Shown here in pieces: positions 37,530 through 45,840 of a stretch of DNA of 64,000 bases. Location of the stretch: NCBI GenBank assembly GCA_015065725.1, contig SVPV01000001.1:1-64000 (forward strand), in the 5' to 3' direction. A program made the translations under genes and the position numbers. Position 1 is the first letter of the stretch. Each line of letters starts with the position of its first letter. The notes under the pieces were generated by a model. That model searched no databases. It was not told the DNA's origin and saw only the letters and a list, made by a program, of their open reading frames with translations. This stretch comes from Oscillospiraceae bacterium. GTDB taxonomy: Bacteria; Bacillota; Clostridia; Oscillospirales; Acutalibacteraceae.

Positions 37530-39044
37530 ATGAAAAAAATAACTAAAATTTTATCTTTAATTATAATTTCAATAATTGTTTTATCACTTTTCTCTTTTAA
37601 TGTTTCAGCGGCAAGTTGCAGTTCAAGTGCATCAAAAAGCAAATTTGTCGTTGGCGATACAGTAACCATAACTTTTAATTATTCTTCTGATGTTCCAATT
37701 TATGCTGCAGAAGGTACAGTTTCTTTTGATTCATCAAAACTTCAATTTAAATCTGCAAATATTGAAAACACCCCATCAGCATCAAGTGTTTTTTTTATTG
37801 ACGATCAACTTTCAACAGCAACAAAAAAAGTTTCTAAAGGCACATACAGTTTTGTTTTCACTGCTATCGCAGACGGTACTGCGACTGTTAATATAAATAT
37901 GTTTGCCAACAACGACCAATTGCAACAACTACCTGCAACCGCTAGTCATTCTGTTATCATAGAAAAACCTGCACCAAAATCCAGTAATGCAAATCTTTCC
38001 TCACTTAAGGTAAACGGTGCTACAATTTCACCTGCATTTAATTCTAATACCACAAGCTATACTGCCGAGGTTCCTTTTGAAACCGAACAGGTTTCTATTT
38101 CGGCAAACGCTGTGGATAACGGTACATTTACAGGCGGCGGTACATTTAATCTTAAGGTGGGCGAAAACGTTCGCTATATAAAGGTTACCGCTGAGGATAG
38201 GTCTACTACAAAAACATACAAGCTTACTATTGTGAGAGCTGCAGAGGACCCCGAAACTCAAAAGCTACTTAATGTTCAAATCGACGGTGCGGATTACAGA
38301 ATAGTTACCGAAGCTCCCGTTTCTCCGCTTACAGGCTTTAATGTTACTACCGTTAAAAGAGGTAATATAGATGTTTCTGTAATGCAGACAGAAGACGGCA
38401 AGCTTAATATATATACACTAAAAAATGTCGGAGACGAAAATACCGATTACTATATTTATAATGAGGACGAGGACAAGTTCCAACTCTTACCTTATGCTAT
38501 AATCGCGGAAAGAATGTATATATTTGCAAATCAAAAGGATTTAGCCGCAAAGGGTTATACAAAAACAACTTTAAGTATCGGCAACTCGACGGTTGATGCT
38601 TTTGTGTCAGAGAATGAAAAGTTGTTTGATTTTTATATACTTTATTGTTATCTAGACGGTAAGGGCAGTTACTATAGCTACGATACGGTTGAAAACACAA
38701 TGCAGCGTGCTCCTGCATTCCAAACAGTTTCGATAGACGACATTAAGGAAAATGATAAGGCTGATGATGATAAGCAGGTAATAAGCTCTGTTAAAGATGT
38801 GTTTAAATTAGGTGCAAAAGCAAAGGCTATTATTATTGTTGTTGCAGTAATTATAATGTGTGTAATCGCACTTATTGTTTTGCTTATTGTAAGACATGTA
38901 AAACTACACAAGCTTGACGATATGGACGAATTTGGTTTTGATGATGAGGAAGCCCTTTTCGATGAAGTTAATATTTTAGATATGGCACAAAACGATAGTG
39001 TTTCTAATGAGATTGAACCCGAAGAGCAAGATGTAGAAGAATAG
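37530..39044 (+). CDS. Membrane-anchored cohesin-like / cadherin-like protein
   Basis: The 504-residue protein has a signal peptide (1-27) and a cohesin-like beta-sandwich (about 30-145; KFVVGDTVTITFNY, AAEGTVSFDSSKLQFKSANI, YSFVFTAIADGTATVNI). A cadherin-like domain follows (about 152-236; LSSLKVNGATISPAFNSNT). Then come about 190 residues that I do not recognise, one membrane helix (about 432-457, IIIVVAVIIMCVIALIVLLI) and an acidic cytoplasmic tail. So it faces outward and is held in the membrane, not sortase- or SLH-anchored. It follows the dockerin protein by ten bases in one operon. The cohesin call rests on pattern, not on a search. Confidence 0.7.
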   Translation: MKKITKILSLIIISIIVLSLFSFNVSAASCSSSASKSKFVVGDTVTITFNYSSDVPIYAAEGTVSFDSSKLQFKSANIENTPSASSVFFIDDQLSTATKKVSKGTYSFVFTAIADGTATVNINMFANNDQLQQLPATASHSVIIEKPAPKSSNANLSSLKVNGATISPAFNSNTTSYTAEVPFETEQVSISANAVDNGTFTGGGTFNLKVGENVRYIKVTAEDRSTTKTYKLTIVRAAEDPETQKLLNVQIDGADYRIVTEAPVSPLTGFNVTTVKRGNIDVSVMQTEDGKLNIYTLKNVGDENTDYYIYNEDEDKFQLLPYAIIAERMYIFANQKDLAAKGYTKTTLSIGNSTVDAFVSENEKLFDFYILYCYLDGKGSYYSYDTVENTMQRAPAFQTVSIDDIKENDKADDDKQVISSVKDVFKLGAKAKAIIIVVAVIIMCVIALIVLLIVRHVKLHKLDDMDEFGFDDEEALFDEVNILDMAQNDSVSNEIEPEEQDVEE

Positions 39045-39052
39045 TATGATAT

Positions 39053-39093
39053 AAAAAAATTACGTGTGACCATTGGTCACACGTGATTTTTTT
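39053..39093. terminator. Bidirectional terminator after the cohesin gene
   Basis: An 11-bp stem ACGTGTGACC / GGTCACACGT with an ATT loop, flanked by seven A and seven T residues. It serves both the cohesin gene and the convergent dnaI-like gene. Confidence 0.9.
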
Positions 39094-39105
39094 GTTGTGT
39101 AGATT

Positions 39106-40071
39106 TTATTGTTTTTCGAGAGCTTTTATTTGACGAATGTCAGCACCGATAAATTTCTTAGCAGTATAGTTGCCTATAAATCTTGAAGAAATACGCGGGC
39201 TGTAGCGTTTTTCAATATCCGCCATAGTGAGATTTGTATTTATAATGGTAGGACGTCCCGATAGTATTCTCGAGTTTACAAGTCCGTAAAGGACAGACTG
39301 TGTAAAGGCTGTCACAAATTCTGTACCAAGGTCGTCGATTACCAATAGGTCACACTCAAGCATATTTTCGTAGCTGTCGCCCTTTATGGACGAAAAATGC
39401 TCATTTTCAATCATAGAAAACAGATTATAAGCCGAGCCGTAAATTACGTTATAGCCTTTTTTTATAATTTCGGATACTACCGCTAAGGTAAGATGTGTTT
39501 TGCCAAGTCCCGAATCACCCATAAATAAAAGGTTTTTGGAAGATTTAGGGTTAAAATTATCTGCATACTCGCGGCAAAGCTTTAATATTGCGGTCATTCT
39601 TTTTTGAGGATTAGCACCTTCGGTGTTATCAATGTTTTGATAATAGTTAAGATTAAAATTATCAAAACGACTCTCTTTAATAGGCATATCTGCCGAAAGC
39701 TCATTGATTGCAATTTCTTTTATTTTTTCCTTTATGCAACTGCAAAGTCTTCCGTCTATATATCCTGTATCTTTGCATTTTTCGCAGTCGTAAACAATTT
39801 CGGGAATCTTAAATTTTGATATAATTGACCTCTTTTTCTCGGTAAGGCAGGTCATTTCATTCTGGATTTTTTCAAACTCTGCCTTATTTCCTGAAAGTGC
39901 GGTAATAGCAATTTTAGCACCCAAAGCGGAAAGACGGAAATCTATATCACGAAGCTGTGGCTCAGCATCATATGCCGCCGCCAACGACCGCTCGTACAAG
40001 GCGGTCTTTTTTGCAAGTATAGACTTCTTTTCTTCAAGGGCGGTTTTATACAATTCCTCGGTTTTTAACAT
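39106..40071 (-). CDS. DnaI/DnaC-like helicase loader ATPase
   Basis: A 321-residue AAA+ protein. The N-terminal half contains coiled-coil-like helices and a zinc-type group CEKCKDTGYIDGRLCSC (about residues 96-112). The AAA+ half has Walker A MGDSGLGKTHLTL, Walker B LLVIDDLGTE and the sensor INTNLTMADIEKRYSPRI. It probably loads the replicative helicase, as DnaI does. It follows the DnaD-domain gene by 12 bases, the usual primosome pair in Clostridia. Confidence 0.9.
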   Translation of the reverse strand: MLKTEELYKTALEEKKSILAKKTALYERSLAAAYDAEPQLRDIDFRLSALGAKIAITALSGNKAEFEKIQNEMTCLTEKKRSIISKFKIPEIVYDCEKCKDTGYIDGRLCSCIKEKIKEIAINELSADMPIKESRFDNFNLNYYQNIDNTEGANPQKRMTAILKLCREYADNFNPKSSKNLLFMGDSGLGKTHLTLAVVSEIIKKGYNVIYGSAYNLFSMIENEHFSSIKGDSYENMLECDLLVIDDLGTEFVTAFTQSVLYGLVNSRILSGRPTIINTNLTMADIEKRYSPRISSRFIGNYTAKKFIGADIRQIKALEKQ

Positions 40072-40083
40072 TTTTACACCACA

Positions 40084-41007
40084 CTAATCATTCGAATTAA
40101 TCATTTTTTCAAAAAGGTCGATGTCGTATGTAGCACCTGTCGGCTTGCTAGTCTTTTTAGGTTTGGTTTCGGCTTTTTCTATATCCTCAAGCGTTTTAAC
40201 ACCCTTTTTGTACCAGCTTTCAAGAATTTTGTTTACATAAGGCATTGAAAGTTTGGTTTTAGAGTCTATACAGGCGTCATAAGCAGCTTTAAGGAGAGGT
40301 CGGCTAAATTTCCATTCATTTACCCAACGGTCAGAAAACTCAAGCTCTTTACTGCTTGGAAGTCTTTTTTCAAGCCCGAAAACCGACATAACCATACTCC
40401 AAGCCGTTTTGCGACGTGCATTTTCGGCTATTTCGTTTTCGGCATCAATAAGTGTAGCTACGCCTTTATTTGACCACTCAACCGCCGTTTTCTCTATAAA
40501 GCTTATATTGGCTCTGCCCTCGGTAACGGCAAACTGTATAAGCATAAGTATTACCGAAACATCAAGACCTAAATCGTCATAAATCCATAACAGGCAAGAG
40601 GATTCGTTTGACTTTAAATTCCTACCGAATTTAACCTGTGCCTCACGAAGTAAAAACATAACCTGCTTGTCCTCACTTCCTCTGCGGATAACGTCCGAGC
40701 GGGAGGGCTTTTCGCTTAAAGCTACCGAAATCTTTGGTGTGTCGGGTGTGTTTACAGCAGGCTTTTCGGTGTCAGAGGTCAGTATACCAACACCCACCCA
40801 ATACATAAGTGCGTCTTCAACCTCACACTTATTTGCAGATAAAGCTTCAGCAATAGCATCGGCTGATATGCCCAATGCCATATTCCTGAAAATATGTAAA
40901 ATAACCTTTAACTGTAAATGCGAGCAAAGCTTTAAATGCTCGTCTGCTAGTTGGCAGGGAACAGTAAATGCCGATGATAAATTTTTAGGGTTAATATAAT
41001 AAGACAA
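40084..41007 (-). CDS. DnaD-domain primosome protein
   Basis: The 307-residue protein has an N-terminal winged-helix-like region (LKLCSHLQLKVILHIFRNMALG...) and a C-terminal DnaD-domain pair (about 205-285) with the YxxxI-type helix KLSMPYVNKILESWYKKGVKTLEDI. Such proteins act in replication initiation or restart with DnaB and DnaI. It is first in a two-gene operon with the helicase loader. The exact DnaD versus DnaB-type role is open. Confidence 0.88.
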   Translation of the reverse strand: MSYYINPKNLSSAFTVPCQLADEHLKLCSHLQLKVILHIFRNMALGISADAIAEALSANKCEVEDALMYWVGVGILTSDTEKPAVNTPDTPKISVALSEKPSRSDVIRRGSEDKQVMFLLREAQVKFGRNLKSNESSCLLWIYDDLGLDVSVILMLIQFAVTEGRANISFIEKTAVEWSNKGVATLIDAENEIAENARRKTAWSMVMSVFGLEKRLPSSKELEFSDRWVNEWKFSRPLLKAAYDACIDSKTKLSMPYVNKILESWYKKGVKTLEDIEKAETKPKKTSKPTGATYDIDLFEKMINSND

Positions 41008-41039
41008 AAACCGTCCCTCCTTTACTAATCTTTTAAAAA

Positions 41040-41624
41040 TTATTTTTTAACTAGTTTTAGAATTTTTATAATAACAGGAACTAAAACAATGTTGGTAATT
41101 AGTTCAAAGATAAAATTACCGCCTGCCAAAAATAAGAACATATACTCAACTGTGCTTTCTGCACCGGCACTGACACCCCATTCGGCTATTGCTTCAAAAA
41201 AGAACAGACGGCAACCTATTAAAAACACGCCTGTGTTTACAACGGGTGCTGCTATTGCGGAAACGAGTGCCGCAAGATAAACGCTGCGATTTTCAAGAAA
41301 CTTGTAACAAAGACCTGCCGCCAATCCGCAAAGGGTGCCTTTTAAAAGCACGGTTACTACTGTACCTAACGGATTTATGCTTAAAAATGCTGCCGCATCA
41401 CCGCTTAAAAGCACAGCAAGTCCGAAAGCAAAACCAAACCAGCCACCAAGTTTCCATCCGCACAGTGCCGCACCGATTATAATTGGGGCTAACACAAGCG
41501 AAACAGAGAATGTGCCAAAGCGGATAAAAGCACCCAAAAGCTGTAATAAAATTACTAATGCAGTAAAAATGGCCCCTAGAGCCAACCTTTCGGTAGCTTC
41601 TTTTCTGTTTTTAAATGTTGACAT
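41040..41624 (-). CDS. ECF transporter S component, probably pantothenate
   Basis: The 194-residue protein has about six membrane segments (LALGAIFTALVILLQLLGAF, LVLAPIIIGAALCG, LNPLGTVVTVLLKG-like region). It is small and hydrophobic, like substrate-binding subunits of ECF vitamin transporters. It is downstream of coaX, the pantothenate kinase, so pantothenate is the likely substrate (inference). The start was moved 18 codons into the ORF because GGAGG precedes that ATG. The energising ATPases are not in this window. Confidence 0.75.
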   Translation of the reverse strand: MSTFKNRKEATERLALGAIFTALVILLQLLGAFIRFGTFSVSLVLAPIIIGAALCGWKLGGWFGFAFGLAVLLSGDAAAFLSINPLGTVVTVLLKGTLCGLAAGLCYKFLENRSVYLAALVSAIAAPVVNTGVFLIGCRLFFFEAIAEWGVSAGAESTVEYMFLFLAGGNFIFELITNIVLVPVIIKILKLVKK

Positions 41625-41640
41625 AATAAATACCTCCGAT

Positions 41641-41694
41641 ACTGTCCCAAAAGGGTACAGTTCATAATATATTTGCAAACCGTAATTTACGGTT
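41641..41694 (-). promoter_or_regulatory. Two hairpins between coaX and the ECF gene
   Basis: AACCGTAA-T-TTACGGTT (41678-41694) is a perfect 17-bp palindrome. ACTGTCCC-AAAA-GGGTACAGT (41641-41661) is an imperfect hairpin next to the GGAGG site of the ECF gene. There is no U-tract; a translational or processing role is inferred. Confidence 0.4.
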
Positions 41695-41713
41695 GATGCC
41701 GAAATTAAAATAT

Positions 41714-42478
41714 TTAATTGTTTTTATAATAAATTTCACGAAGACCGTCAAGCAAAAGGTTTTCGTCATAGATTACGGTGTGTTTACAGTGGGTTATAAT
41801 TTCCTTTGAAAGACCGCCTGTTGCTACCACAGCAGCGTTAGAGCCAAGCTCGGTTTCAATTCTTTCAAGCAGACCGTCAAGCATGGCGGCGGTACCGTAC
41901 ACAAGACCCGATTTCATACAGTCTACCGTATTAGTACCTATAACACTTTTAGGTGCTTCTATATTAATAGACGGCAACTGTGCTGTATTTTCGGCGAGTG
42001 CTTTTAGGGTAAGCCTTACACCTGCGGCAATAACTCCGCCTAAAAACGAGCCGTTTTTATCCACTACACTAATTGTAGATGCTGTGCCCATATCTATTAT
42101 AATACAGGGTAGGGTGTATTTTGAAATTGCACCTACCGCACCTACAACAAGATCGGCACCAAGCTGTGCAGGGTTATCGATTTTTATGTTAAGACCTGTT
42201 TTAACCCCAGGGCCGACCATTAAAGGCACTATCTGGCAAAGTGTAAAAACCGCCTTTGAAACAAATTCGCCAACCTGTGGCACTACAGAGGAAATTATAC
42301 AGTCCTCAACCTTTTCATAGGGCTGATTATAAAGTGCCAAAATTTCCTTTAATGCTACAGCGTATTGGTCACTTGTCATATTATGGTCGGTGGCAATTCT
42401 TGCGGTAAAGGTTAAAACATCGCCCGAGTAACCGCCTAGTGTGATATTTGTATTACCAATGTCGATAGCAAGTAGCAT
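41714..42478 (-). CDS. coaX: Pantothenate kinase, type III
   Basis: A 254-residue actin-like kinase for the first step of CoA synthesis. The ATP-binding MLLAIDIGNTNITLGGY is at the N-terminus. GADLVVGAVGAI and the DMGTASTISVV motif contain the catalytic and substrate-binding residues. Type III enzymes are not inhibited by CoA. It is upstream of the ECF gene on the same strand. Confidence 0.96.
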   Translation of the reverse strand: MLLAIDIGNTNITLGGYSGDVLTFTARIATDHNMTSDQYAVALKEILALYNQPYEKVEDCIISSVVPQVGEFVSKAVFTLCQIVPLMVGPGVKTGLNIKIDNPAQLGADLVVGAVGAISKYTLPCIIIDMGTASTISVVDKNGSFLGGVIAAGVRLTLKALAENTAQLPSINIEAPKSVIGTNTVDCMKSGLVYGTAAMLDGLLERIETELGSNAAVVATGGLSKEIITHCKHTVIYDENLLLDGLREIYYKNN

Positions 42479-42554
42479 AAAACCCCACCTTTAAAGTTTT
42501 GTAATCAAAAAAAATAGTCCTGTCACACTAATATACATATTATATATAAATTTA

Positions 42555-42595
42555 TAAAAAAAATCAACACTCTTCTTGCGAAGAATGTTGACTTT
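42555..42595 (-). terminator. Terminator of the DUF554 gene
   Basis: On the minus strand TCAACATTCTTC-GCAA-GAAGAGTGTTGA is followed by eight U residues, just after the DUF554 stop. Confidence 0.85.
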
Positions 42596-42599
42596 TCTG

Positions 42600-43328
42600 T
42601 TAAATAAACTTTATTGGTAAAAACGCACACGCAACTGCAAGAACGATTGCGGGTAGCAGATTGGCTACCTTGATTTTTTTACCGAACACGAGATTGATGC
42701 CGACGCAGAAAATCAGAATGTTACCAACTACCGAAAGGTAAAGCAACGCCGTTTCGGTCATAATGGGTTTAATAAGCACCGAAAGTGCTGTTATTCCGCC
42801 CTGTAGGAGTGCTACAGGAATTGCCGAAAATAAAGTTCCCTTGCCAAGTGAAGCAGACATAACCATTAATATAATAAAGTCAAGTATAGATTTTGTGGCA
42901 AGTATCGTGTAATCACCATAGAGCCCATCGTTGATTGAACCGACAATCGCCATAGCACCTATGCAGACAGTAAATGTAGCATTTACGAAACCTTCAATAA
43001 AATTGCCATCCTTGGTGCTGTGGGTTTTCTTTTTTAACCAAGCACCGAATTTTTCAAAGCCGCCCTCAATATCGATTATTTCACCAATCAGTGCACCAAG
43101 GGCAAGACAGCCGATAATAAGAAAATCTCCGCCGTAAACCATTTTGCCGTCAACTACAGAAAACATTCCCTTAAATGCCCCAGCAGAGCCAATGAATATA
43201 ACCGAAAGTCCGCATGCTTTACATAACATATCACGGTGCCTATCGCCGATAAACCGTCCAAAAAGCATACCGAGAAGTCCGCCAACAAAAATAGCGGCAA
43301 CATTAATAATTGTGCCAAGTCCGTGCAT
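42600..43328 (-). CDS. DUF554 family membrane protein
   Basis: A 242-residue protein with about seven membrane segments. The start MHGLGTIINVAAIFVGGLLGM and the internal GSINDGLYGDYTILATKSILD are typical of DUF554 (YdfK/YqgA-like). The transported or sensed substrate is unknown. It is monocistronic, with a consensus promoter upstream and its own terminator. A hairpin AAATCGGC/GCCGATTT (43357-43386) lies in its leader. Confidence 0.88.
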   Translation of the reverse strand: MHGLGTIINVAAIFVGGLLGMLFGRFIGDRHRDMLCKACGLSVIFIGSAGAFKGMFSVVDGKMVYGGDFLIIGCLALGALIGEIIDIEGGFEKFGAWLKKKTHSTKDGNFIEGFVNATFTVCIGAMAIVGSINDGLYGDYTILATKSILDFIILMVMSASLGKGTLFSAIPVALLQGGITALSVLIKPIMTETALLYLSVVGNILIFCVGINLVFGKKIKVANLLPAIVLAVACAFLPIKFI

Positions 43329-43388
43329 TTTCCGTCCGTCTTTCTTTATATGATATAAATCGGCAGCACTACAAAACCGCCGATTTAA

Positions 43389-43417
43389 AGTATAATCTTT
43401 TTAAACTTTACTGTCAA
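43389..43417 (-). promoter_or_regulatory. Promoter of the DUF554 gene
   Basis: On the minus strand TTGACA, 17 bases, TATACT. Confidence 0.82.
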
Positions 43418-43467
43418 TATTCTTTTCCTCGATTGTTGGGAGTAAAGGCTTTATATCAGCCTAACTG

Positions 43468-43499
43468 AAAAACCGACTTGTTTTAACAAGTCGGTTTTT
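43468..43499. terminator. Terminator after tRNA-Ala
   Basis: AAAAACCGACTTGTT / AACAAGTCGGTTTTT stem with a two-base loop lies immediately 3' of the tRNA on the minus strand. Confidence 0.9.
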
Positions 43500-43500
43500 C

Positions 43501-43576
43501 TGGTGGAGATAAGGGGGTTCGAACCCCTGACCTCTTGACTGCCAGTCAAGCGCTCTCCCAGCTGAGCTATACCCCC
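43501..43576 (-). tRNA. tRNA-Ala (GGC)
   Basis: A complete cloverleaf read on the minus strand. The acceptor stem pairs GGGGGTA with TATCTCC and so contains the G3-U70 pair that identifies alanine tRNAs. The anticodon loop is CTGGCAG with anticodon GGC (reads GCC). The T-loop is TTCGAAC and CCA is encoded. A promoter and a terminator flank it. Confidence 0.96.
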
Positions 43577-43641
43577 AATTTGAAGTAATTAGTAAGAAGT
43601 AATAGTGAAGAAGTAAAATATACATTCTAAATTACCTATGT

Positions 43642-43670
43642 ATAATAACATAGGTGATTTAAAATATCAA
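43642..43670 (-). promoter_or_regulatory. Promoter of tRNA-Ala
   Basis: On the minus strand TTGATA, 17 bases, TATTAT. It begins only ten bases after the dinB stop, so the tRNA is expressed separately. The -10 box is the loop of a hairpin ACCTATGT/ACATAGGT. Confidence 0.6.
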
Positions 43671-43679
43671 GAAAAATTT

Positions 43680-44882
43680 TTACTTTTGTTGGTCGGGCTT
43701 TTCGGTGTCTATGGTGGTCGCTCTTTTAATGCTTTTGTTGCCAAATTTATCACGAACAATACGTAAAGAGTTTTCTATTAACTCGGCTTTTTCATCATCC
43801 TTTTCGTCCATGAATAAATTCAGTTGCTCAGCAAAGCCGTCGTCCTTTAAATTAGTTACCCTAAATCCTACTGAGCGTAGCGGTAAACTCCAATTATAGT
43901 GTGCTTTAAAAATTTCGATAGCCCGTCTTGATAATTCAATAGAAATATTCGTAGGCTTTTGAAGTGTTTGGGCGAATTCTTTTACTTCAAGAGTGGTGGT
44001 GCGTGTATGCACCTGAATTGTAGCTGCAAAAAGATTTTTGGCGTATAGCTCGCGTGCTATTTCCTCACCGATTTTAAGAAATATTTTCCAAACATCTTCT
44101 ACGGTTTTTATATCCTCAGACGGTGTTACCGACCTACCTATACTTTTCGGCTTGTCGTTGGGTGTAGGCACAGCCACAGGTGAATTATCTTCACCCATAG
44201 CGTACCGATACAAGCTTTCACCGTTTTTGCCAAGCAATTTTTCCAAAGCTTTTTTATTGCAAAGGGTTATATCGCCAATGGTGAATATTCCCGATTTTTT
44301 AAGCCTGTCGGCTGTGCTTTTACCTACAAATAGAAGGTCGCTTACAGGCAATTTCCAAACCAAATCTTTGAAATTTTCGCGGTTTATAACGGTTACGGCG
44401 TCGGGTTTTTTCATATCTGACCCCAACTTTGCGAAAACCTTATTAAAGCTTACTCCTACAGATATTGTGATACCAAGCTTTTCCTTTATTTCACGGCGTA
44501 TTTTATGGGCGATTTCTACTTCGTTTCCAAAAATCAAGGTGCTGCCTGTTACGTCAAGCCAACATTCGTCAATACCAAACGGTTCTATTTGGTCGGTGTA
44601 TTTTGCATATATTGCCTGTGCTTTTTTTGAAAATTCGTGATATTTATCGTACATCGGCGGAATTGTTATAAGCTCAGGACATTTTGCCTTGGCTTCCCAA
44701 ATGGCCTCTGCTGTTTTAACGCCGTAAGACTTTGCAATTTCATTTTTTGCAAGCACTATTCCGTGGCGTTCCTTTTCGCTACCCGTTACGGCTACAGGCA
44801 GATTATAAAGGGTAGGATTATATAAAAGCGAAACCGATGCAAAAAAATTATTAAGGTCACAGTGTAAAATTTTTCTGTCCAA
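43680..44882 (-). CDS. dinB: DNA polymerase IV (Y-family)
   Basis: The 400-residue translesion polymerase begins with the catalytic metal motif HCDLNNFFASVSLL. The second acidic motif is GIDECWLDVTGS near residue 107. The helix-hairpin-helix and little-finger domains follow (PKSIGRSVTPSEDI). A beta-clamp-like QLNLF sequence is near the C-terminus. A near-LexA box lies just upstream. Length is normal. Confidence 0.95.
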   Translation of the reverse strand: MDRKILHCDLNNFFASVSLLYNPTLYNLPVAVTGSEKERHGIVLAKNEIAKSYGVKTAEAIWEAKAKCPELITIPPMYDKYHEFSKKAQAIYAKYTDQIEPFGIDECWLDVTGSTLIFGNEVEIAHKIRREIKEKLGITISVGVSFNKVFAKLGSDMKKPDAVTVINRENFKDLVWKLPVSDLLFVGKSTADRLKKSGIFTIGDITLCNKKALEKLLGKNGESLYRYAMGEDNSPVAVPTPNDKPKSIGRSVTPSEDIKTVEDVWKIFLKIGEEIARELYAKNLFAATIQVHTRTTTLEVKEFAQTLQKPTNISIELSRRAIEIFKAHYNWSLPLRSVGFRVTNLKDDGFAEQLNLFMDEKDDEKAELIENSLRIVRDKFGNKSIKRATTIDTEKPDQQK

Positions 44883-44896
44883 CTCTTTTCGCCTCC

Positions 44897-44908
44897 AAAC
44901 AAATGTTC
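44897..44908 (-). promoter_or_regulatory. Candidate LexA box upstream of dinB
   Basis: GAAC-ATTT-GTTT on the minus strand matches the Firmicutes GAAC-N4-GTTC (or GTTT) pattern at seven of eight bases. It lies between a TATACT -10 box and the dinB start. Confidence 0.45.
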
Positions 44909-44930
44909 TTAATATTTAGTATACACAAAA

Positions 44931-45263
44931 TTATGTATTTGTAAAGTCTAACGGTTCAAAAATCTTAAGGGCGTTTGTATGCAGTCTTTCAATATGGCGT
45001 GTACTGTAATTCATACAAAATGCTATTTCTTCAAGGGTTTTACCGCATTGGTATTTTTGTGCTAAAATTTCGCTGAAGATGGGGTTGCCTAAAAGACTGA
45101 TTTCATTTTCGATTTTATCACGCAGTTTTGTAGACTCTAAAAGCTGAGGTTTTAATCTTTCGGCATCCTCAGGATAATCGGCTATAAGCTCAGAAAGACG
45201 TCTTATTTTTGCTTGATACATTTTGTAATTTAGTAAATATTGCTTTTTTTCATTTAGTGTCAT
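44931..45263 (-). CDS. Sigma-70 region 4-like HTH protein (phage-type)
   Basis: This 110-residue protein has an N-terminal helical region and a C-terminal HTH (KYQCGKTLEEIAFCMNYSTRHIERLH, about residues 70-95) like sigma region 4 and like the small phage regulators of the DUF1492/ArpU kind. It ends 18 bases after the zinc-ribbon gene and shares its strand. Together with the XRE/ImmA pair it suggests a prophage-derived regulatory island. Confidence 0.65.
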   Translation of the reverse strand: MTLNEKKQYLLNYKMYQAKIRRLSELIADYPEDAERLKPQLLESTKLRDKIENEISLLGNPIFSEILAQKYQCGKTLEEIAFCMNYSTRHIERLHTNALKIFEPLDFTNT

Positions 45264-45280
45264 TTGTTTTTACCTTCTTT

Positions 45281-45655
45281 TTACGTATGGTTTTTTAAGA
45301 TTTTTCCTACAAAATTTCCGTATGTATAATGGGTTTTGTGTTGTTTGTTGTAGAGCTCAATTTGCCTTACTATCGAAATTAGTGAACTGTTTTCGTAAAG
45401 CTGACGTCGGCGGGATTGCTCACGCCACATAAACTCGCCCCTTGTTTTGCACTCTTTTGAGCAATATTCTGTATTGGCTTTATTAAGCCTTCTGCCACAA
45501 CAGCGACAGTGTGGAGTTTTTGCTTTCTCAAAATTATATGACTTACAGTTTGGGCAAACCCTTATTTTTTCAAAGGGCGGTGAGTTGAGCGAGTGCTTCT
45601 CAATTCTTGTATCGGCGTATAAAAATTCAAATCCACAGTCCTTACAATAGTACAT
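45281..45655 (-). CDS. Zinc-ribbon protein, function unknown
   Basis: The 124-residue protein has a row of zinc-binding pairs: MYYCKDCGF at the start, CPNCKSYN, CRCCGRRL and CSKECK (a DksA/MYM-like C-x-x-x-C type). The C-terminal 40 residues are basic and helical. The function is not recognised. The listed ORF extends 33 codons upstream through the promoter; the ATG used follows AAAGGAGC. It is the first leftward gene of the switch region. Confidence 0.6.
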   Translation of the reverse strand: MYYCKDCGFEFLYADTRIEKHSLNSPPFEKIRVCPNCKSYNFEKAKTPHCRCCGRRLNKANTEYCSKECKTRGEFMWREQSRRRQLYENSSLISIVRQIELYNKQHKTHYTYGNFVGKILKNHT

Positions 45656-45680
45656 ACAATATGCTCCTTTAAAATAAATG

Positions 45681-45808
45681 TTGACTTTTACGAAAATATA
45701 TAATATAATTCGCTTGTAAGGCAAAAAAATTACTAAATTTCGTATTTCGAGCATATTATATTACGAGAAATCGTAATTGTCAAGGACAAGATTACGAAAT
45801 TTCATAAT
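45681..45808. promoter_or_regulatory. Face-to-face promoters with four operator repeats
   Basis: A rightward promoter (45681-45709) has TTGACT, 17 bases, TATAAT. A leftward promoter (45783-45755) has TTGACA, 17 bases, TATAAT. The 18-bp palindrome ATTACGAnnnnTCGTAAT occurs at 45729-45746, 45760-45777 and 45791-45808, exactly 31 bases apart, with a weaker copy at 45687-45704. The 45760 copy fills the leftward promoter spacer and the 45687 copy fills the rightward spacer. It is a likely operator set for the XRE protein. Confidence 0.8.
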
Positions 45809-45840
45809 TTGTACTTTCTTACAAAAAAGGGGAAAAGAAT

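Noticed and set aside
42516-42531. Sixteen bases shared with the minihelix-like hairpin at 12047-12062
   Set aside because: A match of this length can arise by chance in 64 kb of biased sequence; the second site has no hairpin.
43582-43619. Three degenerate GAAGTAA units upstream of tRNA-Ala, looking like a short tandem repeat
   Set aside because: Copies diverge after seven or eight bases and are too few to call a CRISPR or a real satellite.
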